From an uncultured bacterium (GTDB taxonomy: Bacteria; Planctomycetota; DG-23; SLPQ01): a stretch of DNA of 5,745 bases. Location: contig CALMGO010000093.1 in assembly GCA_937863625.1 (NCBI GenBank), positions 1 through 5,745 of the forward strand, in the 5' to 3' direction. A program made the position numbers and the translations under genes. Position 1 is the stretch's first letter; each line of letters starts with the position of its first letter. Below are positions 1 through 5,094 of the stretch, piece after piece. The notes beneath the pieces are model-generated. The model did no database searches and was not told the DNA's origin. It saw nothing but the letters and a program-made list of their open reading frames with translations.

Positions 1-1122
1 CGCGGCCGCACTGCCGCCCTGCCCGCCGCGCGAGGACGTCCTCTGAGTCCCGCGGCCGCTTTGACTTGACTGTGTGTCGCTGAAGAGGTTATTAAGCACT
101 GTCGCGAGGTTGGCGGCCTTGGCATTCTTGAGCCGGTAACTCATCACCGCCTGGTCGGACGTGGGGTTGGCGTCAAGCTCCCTGATGACCCCCTCGATGA
201 CCTTCAGCACGTCGCCGGGAGCGCTTACGACGACGGTATTGGTTCGCGAGTCGGCGGATGCGGTCACCTTTTGCGAGACGCCTGTTCCACCGCCGCTTGA
301 CGAAGCGTCACCGCCGCCTCCGCCGGGCCCCCTGAAAAACGCCTGAGGCCCATTCCCGCGGTTGCGTCTTGAGGACTGCGTCGCGGCCGTCTCCACGTCA
401 AACACTTCGTTTATGAGGCTGGCTGCGTTTGTCGCGTCGGCATATTGCAGTTGAAAGACTTTCACTTCAAGAATCGTCGCCAAACGCGTATCGAGCGCCT
501 GCACGATCTCCACAAGCCGCTTCACGTTGGCCTGAGTGTCGGTCAGGATGAGCGCATTGCTGCTTTCATTGGCCGAGAGATCCGCATAACTCGGTATGAG
601 GGTCGCTATGTCCGCCTTGAGACGCACTGCATCGACAAAACTCAGCGGTATGACCTGCGTGACGAGGGTATCACTGGGCTCTATGTCGTCGGGGTTGCTG
701 CCGGTGTGCACGGGCACGTTTGCGGTCTTTGCGGCGCTGAGAGGCATGACTTTCAAGGTCCTGCCCATCTGCAGGGCCATGTAGCCCTTGTCCTTGAGCA
801 CCGAGTTTAGGAGCCCCACCGCCTCCTCGGGCGTCATCGGCTGCCTGCTTATGATGCTGATGCGGCCTTCCACGTATGAGTCTTTGATGACGATGAACCC
901 GGCAGTCTCGCTCAAATAGTCAAGCACCGCATCAAGCGAGGCGTCCTGGAAATTAAGGACTATCGCCGCGGGGGACGCCGCCGGGGCGGCAGGCTCAGGT
1001 GCTTTCACCTCCTGCGCCGCAGCCGCCGGGAGAGCACTATCGGTCACGCCTAATTCCTGCGCCGCTGCCGCCATGCAAAGAGCAATTAGAAGGACACATG
1101 AAATTCCCCAGGAGCGTTTCAT
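1..1122 (-). CDS. gspD: GspD-like secretin, N-terminal part (runs off window edge)
   Basis: Outer-membrane secretin that forms the exit channel of the T2SS. The frame from ATG 1122 stays open for 374 codons to position 1, with no stop, so the last part of N3 and the whole pore (secretin) domain lie outside. A signal peptide (MKRSWGISCVLLIALCMAAAAQ) is followed by an Ala/Pro-rich linker to about residue 53. The N0 domain (about 53-128) contains IVLNFQDASLDAVLDYLSE and ends LKVMPLS. N1 (about 154-212) runs from VTQVIPLSFVDAVRLKADI to SSNALILTDTQANVKRLVEI, the usual KH-like pattern. N2 starts at VKVFQLQYADATNAASLI (220-237) and resumes at ASADSRTNTVVVSAPGD (288-304) after a Gly/Ser/Arg-rich insertion. 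N3 starts at MSYRLKNAKAANLATVLNNL (327-346) and enters a second such insertion at the edge. Position after gspC matches its binding partner. PilQ-type secretin is the alternative; neighbours with pseudopilin K favour GspD. Confidence 0.92.
   Translation of the reverse strand, partial: MKRSWGISCVLLIALCMAAAAQELGVTDSALPAAAAQEVKAPEPAAPAASPAAIVLNFQDASLDAVLDYLSETAGFIVIKDSYVEGRISIISRQPMTPEEAVGLLNSVLKDKGYMALQMGRTLKVMPLSAAKTANVPVHTGSNPDDIEPSDTLVTQVIPLSFVDAVRLKADIATLIPSYADLSANESSNALILTDTQANVKRLVEIVQALDTRLATILEVKVFQLQYADATNAASLINEVFDVETAATQSSRRNRGNGPQAFFRGPGGGGGDASSSGGGTGVSQKVTASADSRTNTVVVSAPGDVLKVIEGVIRELDANPTSDQAVMSYRLKNAKAANLATVLNNLFSDTQSSQSGRGTQRTSSRGGQGGSAAA
1010..1072 (-). repeat. Imperfect 18-bp direct repeat pair in the 5' end of gspD
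   Basis: Plus-strand copies at 1010-1027 and 1055-1072 match at 17 of 18 positions (TCCTGCGCCGC[A/T]GCCGCC) and are offset by exactly 45 bases. They encode AAAAQE at residues 18-23 and again at 33-38, so the segment around the predicted signal-peptidase site looks like a 15-codon in-frame duplication that has since diverged. Chance repetition in an alanine-rich linker is possible. Confidence 0.55.
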
Positions 1123-1130
1123 CTGAAGGA

Positions 1131-1140
1131 CCTTTCTTCT
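1131..1140 (-). promoter_or_regulatory. Shine-Dalgarno site of gspD
   Basis: Purine-rich AGAAGAAAGG on the minus strand in the 47-nt gap between gspC and gspD, 8 nt before the ATG at 1122-1120. It is the only real intergenic space in the window. I see no stable hairpin with a T-run and no good -35/-10 pair in it on the minus strand. Confidence 0.65.
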
Positions 1141-1169
1141 AAGTGATTGGTTGACGAGATCGTATCCGC

Positions 1170-1733
1170 TCATTGGCCCAACTCCTTCTGGCGCCGCTGG
1201 CGAAGGCGCTCCATGATGGCAGCCGCCCCTTCAAGGCCCGCCGTGGAGCCACTCGGGGCCGCCTCCTGCGTCACTGTTTCGGTTGCCGGCGCTGCGGCGG
1301 TGGCGGTATCGCCACCTGCGCTCACTGCGGCCGTGCTGCTGTCAAGACGCTCTCCGATGGTGACCACAGTCGTAGCGTCGCCCGCTTCGTATTCTATTTT
1401 GTCGAGTTCGATCGACTTGACGCGCCCGCTCAGGACGCTCTCCCCGGCACGCACACGGGTCGTCTTCTGCGCGCGCGTGTCCTCGAGAAACGCGATATAC
1501 TCCCCGTCCTGCTGCACGATACCTGTCAATTTGATATTTCTTTCCGGGCGGTATTCCTCCGTCACAACCGGCATCTCGCGCCGCATGCGCGGGCCGCGGT
1601 TTCGTGAGAATACGTTCTTATCCACGATTGTCTTATATCTGTCCCAGGAGGACTGCGGCGCTTCGCCTGCGCCGGACGAGCCGCACATGCAAAGCATCAA
1701 CACCACTATCGCCGCTATGCTGCATTTTCTCAC
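1170..1733 (-). CDS. gspC: GspC-like (PilP-like) periplasmic link protein with homology-region domain
   Basis: Links the inner-membrane platform to the N0 domain of the secretin. The GTG at 1733 gives 187 residues and overlaps the gspM stop by 4 nt with a strong Shine-Dalgarno site; the frame is open further upstream (to 2120), but that part lies antiphase inside gspM and looks nonsensical (basic, Arg/Gly-rich). The N-terminus MRKCSIAAIVVLMLCMCGSS is a short hydrophobic segment that could be a signal peptide or membrane anchor; cysteines 15 and 17 hint at a lipoprotein but no canonical lipobox is seen. Then comes DRYKTIVDKNVFSRNRGP (31-48), like the segment before the HR domain of GspC. The HR/PilP beta domain spans about 66-130, from NIKLTGIVQQDGEYIAFLED to VVTIGERL. 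An Ala/Thr linker and a short charged helix, MERLRQRRQKEL (174-185), end the protein in place of a PDZ domain. PilP-like rather than enterobacterial-type GspC. Confidence 0.82.
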   Translation of the reverse strand: MRKCSIAAIVVLMLCMCGSSGAGEAPQSSWDRYKTIVDKNVFSRNRGPRMRREMPVVTEEYRPERNIKLTGIVQQDGEYIAFLEDTRAQKTTRVRAGESVLSGRVKSIELDKIEYEAGDATTVVTIGERLDSSTAAVSAGGDTATAAAPATETVTQEAAPSGSTAGLEGAAAIMERLRQRRQKELGQ

Positions 1734-2314
1734 AGCCCCTCCTCCTCTTCCGTGGTGACAACCGCAGGGGTGGGAGCGGCGGCCGCCGTCTCCCCGGTTC
1801 TGCACACCGACGATATGCGAATCTGCAGTGAAAGGTCGTCGGTCCCCTCTTTGCGGCTTCCCAGTTGCATCTCGGTCACCTTTATAGGGAGCGCGGAGTC
1901 TTCGAGCCGCCACAGAAAGCCTACGACCGCCGCCATCGAGCCTGTCCCGGACGCCTGGAAACTCAGTTCCTCCAACTCGCCGACGTCCGTCACACTCTCG
2001 GGGCGCAGCGACACGAGCACGAGCCCCGACTCCTGGCTCCAGTTGCGAACCGCGTGGAGCACCTGGCTTTCGGCCTCTGAGACTCCTCCGGTAAGGCCCG
2101 ACTCGATCATGCCCTGCCATACAGGCAGAAGTTCTTTCTTCTGCGAGAAGAGGGTTCTCGCGCTACGAAGCCCGCTCACGGCTTTCTGCATGTTGAGGTC
2201 CATCGCCTGCCGGCGCGTCTCTATCGGTGTCAACACAAAGCGGTCGGCCAGCAGTATCGCGATAGTCAGTAAAGTCGCCATCGCTATCAGGCGTTCTCGT
2301 TTGGACAGTACCAC
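1730..2314 (-). CDS. gspM: GspM-like (PilO-like) inner-membrane assembly-platform protein
   Basis: Partner of GspL in the T2SS platform; bitopic, with a short cytoplasmic N-terminus and a periplasmic ferredoxin-like domain. The GTG start at 2314 gives 194 residues, close to the usual size. The N-terminus MVLSKRERLIAMATLL shows the basic stretch seen in GspM before one membrane helix (about 9-27). A helical, probably coiled-coil stretch follows (about 32-65). The C-terminal domain (about 82-170) includes the segment from FQASGTGSMAAVVGFLWRLE (119-138) through LPIKVTEMQL (142-151), which has the pattern of the PilO/GspM fold (variable helix then strand). A low-complexity Ala/Pro/Thr tail ends in Glu-Glu-Glu-Glu-Gly-Leu. 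The gene starts 3 nt after gspL and overlaps gspC by 4 nt (GTGA). The call rests on fold pattern, topology and position, since this family is poorly conserved in sequence. Confidence 0.82.
   Translation of the reverse strand: MVLSKRERLIAMATLLTIAILLADRFVLTPIETRRQAMDLNMQKAVSGLRSARTLFSQKKELLPVWQGMIESGLTGGVSEAESQVLHAVRNWSQESGLVLVSLRPESVTDVGELEELSFQASGTGSMAAVVGFLWRLEDSALPIKVTEMQLGSRKEGTDDLSLQIRISSVCRTGETAAAAPTPAVVTTEEEEGL
1741..1746 (-). promoter_or_regulatory. Shine-Dalgarno site of gspC inside the GspM tail
   Basis: AGGAGG on the minus strand, 7 nt before the GTG at 1733-1731. The same bases encode part of the poly-glutamate end of GspM (GAG GAG GAG). It supports the GTG start over longer versions of the frame that run back to 2120. 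Confidence 0.75.
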
Positions 2315-2317
2315 CGT

Positions 2318-3715
2318 CTACTCCCTGCCTGTAAAGTCAAAGGTCATGGAAAACGCTACTTCCCTGCTCCCGCCGCCTGCCTCGCGCAGGTAGAGAAGCT
2401 TAACGGCGTCAACCGCGCCGCTGCTGCGTATTCCGTCAAGAGCTTCGAGCACCTTGCGTTCGTCGCTGGATTTCCCCGATATCAACACTCGCATGTCCTG
2501 CCTGACGGCAAGGTTTGTCACATAGATGGCGCCGTCGGCAGGGAAGGCCTGCGTCAAGGCGAGAAGCGCCTCGAGAAACCGGGGTCTGGCGTCAGTCCAA
2601 CCGCGCGCCAGCGTTACCGTATCCACCACGCTGCGCGCCGCCTTTATATCACCGCTCATCGCGGACAACTGGCCTTCAAGAGCCTGAAGGTCGCGCTCCT
2701 CCTGCCGCCACTGCGAAAGCATCATCAGTAACGCCAGCACCAGCGCTCCGGCGACCGCAACGCCCCAGCCGATTTTGCGCCCGACGGGCCGCTTGTTGCG
2801 CCGGGCAAGACGCGAATGGAGGAAATCCACCGGCAGCGCCTCTCTGCGCGCGCCGCAAAACGCCAGCACCGCCGCGACATAGTGCGCACTTGCGACTCCA
2901 GTCTCTCCGGCGGCCGACTCGATGCCCAATTGGTCGGCGGTTACTTGTCTTACCGGGCTTCCCAGTTCGGCGCCGATATCCGCCGCCTCACCGTGGGCGC
3001 CGGTCTCATCCCATACGAACAAGGCCCCCCAGTCGTCCGCGCCCCCTGCCGTCGCGAGTAGACGCAAAAGCACTGCCCTCAGTCCGTCGGCCCGGCCGGC
3101 CCCACTGCCTGACGCGATGTGTTTGACATCGATAATCCTTCCGTCAGCAGCAGTCACCGATTCGGCGTATCCAGACCTCAGCATGAGCATCGTCATAGAG
3201 GGCGCGCCTTTTGCAACGCGCGCGGCAAGCGCCGTGCCCGTAACGGTGACAGCCCTGCATTTAAGCCCCGCTACGGCCAGCATTGCCTCCACCTGGTCGA
3301 GTTTCCGCCGAGGCATCGCAGTTATGAAAACCATCCCACCGGATCCGTTTGCCCCGTTGGCGTAGTCAAGGGCCAGTTGGTCCAGTTCCGCGGCAAAACG
3401 CCTCTCCGCCTCGACTCTCACCATCCCCGCCAAGGCCGTATGGGACGCGGGCGGAAAATGCTTCCCCGTTGAAAACACCCAGTTCGCCGGAATCCCGGCG
3501 ACTGCGTCTCGCGCCTCGAATCCGTTTTCCTTGAGAAACTCCCTCAGTGCCTTTCCAAGCCTCTCGGCGTCCTCGAACCCTATGCCATCAGGGAAGATAA
3601 ACTCCGCCGTGCGCGTGACCGCCCACTTGTGAGCTTTGAGATTCGCCTGCGCCGCAATGATACGCCGCGCTTCTATCGCAAGTCCCAAAACCGGTCCCTG
3701 TCGAAGTCCTATCAC
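2318..3715 (-). CDS. gspL: GspL-like assembly-platform protein (PilM-like cytoplasmic domain fused to a PilN-like periplasmic domain)
   Basis: Inner-membrane platform protein that in T2SS recruits the GspE ATPase and pairs with GspM. The 465 residues begin at GTG 3715, immediately after the gspK stop. Residues 1-300 resemble the actin-like fold of PilM/GspL, opening with PVLGLAIEARRIIAAQ (8-23) and closing with LPVDFLHSRLARR (294-306), the usual junction to the membrane part. A single hydrophobic helix spans about 315-334, preceded by basic residues that favour a cytoplasmic N-terminus. A probable coiled coil (about 335-368, starting QWRQEERDLQALEGQL) leads to a PilN-like ferredoxin fold (about 375-465). 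The first nucleotide-binding motif of PilM (DxG type) is not intact: the aligned stretch reads GLAIEARR, so ATP binding is doubtful, as for known GspL proteins. It could be annotated as a PilM-PilN fusion; the neighbours favour GspL. Confidence 0.87.
   Translation of the reverse strand: MIGLRQGPVLGLAIEARRIIAAQANLKAHKWAVTRTAEFIFPDGIGFEDAERLGKALREFLKENGFEARDAVAGIPANWVFSTGKHFPPASHTALAGMVRVEAERRFAAELDQLALDYANGANGSGGMVFITAMPRRKLDQVEAMLAVAGLKCRAVTVTGTALAARVAKGAPSMTMLMLRSGYAESVTAADGRIIDVKHIASGSGAGRADGLRAVLLRLLATAGGADDWGALFVWDETGAHGEAADIGAELGSPVRQVTADQLGIESAAGETGVASAHYVAAVLAFCGARREALPVDFLHSRLARRNKRPVGRKIGWGVAVAGALVLALLMMLSQWRQEERDLQALEGQLSAMSGDIKAARSVVDTVTLARGWTDARPRFLEALLALTQAFPADGAIYVTNLAVRQDMRVLISGKSSDERKVLEALDGIRSSGAVDAVKLLYLREAGGGSREVAFSMTFDFTGRE
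2321..2326 (-). promoter_or_regulatory. Shine-Dalgarno site of gspM
   Basis: AGGGAG on the minus strand overlapping the last two codons of gspL (Arg-Glu) and ending 6 nt before the GTG at 2314-2312. No ATG is available close by, so it supports the GTG start. Confidence 0.65.
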
Positions 3716-5080
3716 TTAGGCGCCTCCAGTCGACAAATTCTGAGTTGCCTCAGGCGTTTCGCCTGCGCGAATACTGTTAAGAATACTCTCATCCAAGGGC
3801 CACCCCAGCGCTGTCAGGTCCTGCCAGCGCGTGACTCTCGCAGGACTTGAGAGCGCGTCTATTTCGGCCAGGTACCGGCGAAAGGCCCTGCCGTTCGCGC
3901 TTACCGCCACGATGTCAGCGGAAAACTGGTAAGACCTTGCAGTTACAAAGTCGCCGACTTCTGCGCCCTTGTCTCTGTCCAGAACCTCCGCCACCCATGC
4001 AATGTTGCTCGTGTCCGTATCGCTTGCCTGCCTCTTCTCCACAAGCGCGTCGACGTCGCTTTCCTCGAGCCCGGGAAGACACAAGAGTACTTCCCGAGGC
4101 GCGGTCGCCACATTCACCAGTCCGGCCACGGTCTCGCTGCGCCTTGTGGTGAGCGCATCCGCCACTTGCGCGAATTCATCCGTCGTCAGACCCGTGCGGT
4201 AGTAGAAGTCAAGCACGTTGCGAAACGGCCTTCCCGAGCGCACCCTGTCCATTATGCCGAAATATCTGTTCGTACTCACGGCGCCGCGCAGGACGTCCGA
4301 AAGCCCTCCGGCATTGCCGTCATTGACGTTGATGCGCGCCTCACCCTGCGAGTCCAGGTTGTTCTCCCTGCTGTAAACCGTCACGTAGTCGGCAAGCCCC
4401 CTGGCAAGATGTCCGTCCCGGTTGTCGGCCGGCTCGCTTTCGTCGGCGTCGTTCTCATTGAAGTCCAGCACGCCGTTGCGGTTGAGGTCTTCTCCGTAGA
4501 GCATCTCCCGCGATATCCCCTTTACGAGGAGCAGTTCTTCCAGCGTCTCGAAAAACGCGTTCTTGCAATAGTAGGGGTCGGGCAGGAGAAGATAATATTC
4601 GCTCTCGGCGCCGCCGGTCGACACGGCTTCGTCCTCATCGCGCCAGTCCACGATTGCCGCTGCGGCCTCGGCCGTCATTCCCGGCAGTTTGACCAGCATC
4701 TCCTGCGTCGCAGTGTTCACGTTAATGCGCCCCGCCTCGTCCCTTATCCCGAATGAATATGCAGCGTCGTCGTCCATCCGGGGACAAAGCACCCAGAAAA
4801 ACCCGTCCCCCGCCGCCACCGCCTCAAAGGTGCATTCGCTATCCGCCTGGTAACTCCCATCGGTGCCGTCTACTCGACTAAGCACATACGCGAGCGCACC
4901 TTGCGCCACGTACTCCGCCTGTATCCCGGCCACCTCGTTGGCAGTCGCCGCCAACTCCACCCTCATCGCCTGTGCGAAAACAAGCACCAGCCCCGCCAGC
5001 GCCAGCACGATCCACATCGTCACGATGAGGGCCGTGCCGCGTGCTCCTTGCCGACTCCACGTTGAACGCGCACATATCAG
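3716..5080 (-). CDS. gspK: GspK-like minor pseudopilin (T2SK family) with an EF-hand calcium loop and probable CTG start
   Basis: Largest minor pseudopilin, expected at the pseudopilus tip with GspI and GspJ. Calling the start at CTG (5080) gives 454 residues. This start keeps the leader and the motif RG|TALIVTMWIVLALAG (cleavage after Gly15), which matches the GspK N-terminus, including the absence of the Glu+5 that other pseudopilins have. The first ordinary start, GTG at 5023, would remove the cleavage site, so it is rejected. Downstream are two helix-hairpin-helix-like segments, NVNTATQEMLVKLPGM at about 120-135 and NVATAPREVLLCLPGL at about 323-338, typical of the SAM-like domains of this family. 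A 12-residue EF-hand loop, DLNRNGVLDFNE, lies at 198-209 and is followed by an acidic stretch. Four cysteines (64, 99, 172, 334) occur after the mature N-terminus. The gene begins 12 nt after gspJ and its stop directly abuts the gspL start. Family assignment is firm; the start is inferred. Confidence 0.88.
   Translation of the reverse strand: MICARSTWSRQGARGTALIVTMWIVLALAGLVLVFAQAMRVELAATANEVAGIQAEYVAQGALAYVLSRVDGTDGSYQADSECTFEAVAAGDGFFWVLCPRMDDDAAYSFGIRDEAGRINVNTATQEMLVKLPGMTAEAAAAIVDWRDEDEAVSTGGAESEYYLLLPDPYYCKNAFFETLEELLLVKGISREMLYGEDLNRNGVLDFNENDADESEPADNRDGHLARGLADYVTVYSRENNLDSQGEARINVNDGNAGGLSDVLRGAVSTNRYFGIMDRVRSGRPFRNVLDFYYRTGLTTDEFAQVADALTTRRSETVAGLVNVATAPREVLLCLPGLEESDVDALVEKRQASDTDTSNIAWVAEVLDRDKGAEVGDFVTARSYQFSADIVAVSANGRAFRRYLAEIDALSSPARVTRWQDLTALGWPLDESILNSIRAGETPEATQNLSTGGA
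3723..3727 (-). promoter_or_regulatory. Shine-Dalgarno site of gspL
   Basis: GGAGG on the minus strand, 7 nt before the GTG at 3715-3713. It lies inside the last codons of gspK, and the stop codon TAA of gspK directly precedes the GTG. It supports this GTG as the start and coupling of L to K. Confidence 0.75.
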
Positions 5081-5088
5081 GGTGCATG

Positions 5089-5094
5089 CCTCCT
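5089..5094 (-). promoter_or_regulatory. Shine-Dalgarno site of gspK (decides its start)
   Basis: A perfect AGGAGG on the minus strand whose first two bases (AG) are the end of the gspJ stop codon TAG. It is followed by 8 nt (CATGCACC) and then an in-frame CTG at 5080-5078; an in-frame ATA lies 11 nt away. The ATG at 5087-5085 is only 1 nt from the site, and that ATG and the one at 5075-5073 are both out of the gspK frame. The site therefore supports a non-ATG start for gspK well upstream of the GTG at 5023. Confidence 0.75.

Noticed and set aside
1..59. Direct repeat of CGCGGCCGC at 1-9 and 51-59
   Set aside because: Short GC-rich repeat in the Gly/Ser/Ala-rich loop of gspD; explained by codon composition.
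66..95. Promoter-like TTGACT with TATTAA 18 bases later on the plus strand
   Set aside because: Lies inside gspD on the antisense strand, matches the -10 box at four of six positions, and no plus-strand gene follows; likely chance.
445..810. Plus-strand open frame of 121 codons
   Set aside because: Antisense to the N1/N2 region of gspD, where the secretin reading is unmistakable.
1123..1169. Possible terminator or promoter in the gspC-gspD gap
   Set aside because: The only inverted repeat is AAGG-T-CCTT with a one-base loop, which cannot form a hairpin, and no T-run or -35/-10 pair is present on the coding strand.
1147..1758. Plus-strand open frame of 203 codons
   Set aside because: Antisense to gspC over its whole length; Ser/Thr/Pro/Ala/Arg-rich with no domain pattern. 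Long antisense frames are expected in GC-rich coding DNA.
1733..2120. N-terminal extension of the gspC frame back to 2120
   Set aside because: It overlaps gspM in another frame, has an Arg/Gly-rich composition with no domain pattern, and a strong ribosome site with GTG at 1733 gives a sensible signal/anchor segment.
1752..2393. Plus-strand open frame of 213 codons
   Set aside because: Antisense to gspM and the end of gspL; low-complexity serine-rich product with no recognisable motif.
4166..4756. Plus-strand open frame of 196 codons
   Set aside because: Antisense to gspK, whose pseudopilin features are clear; the antisense product shows no family pattern.
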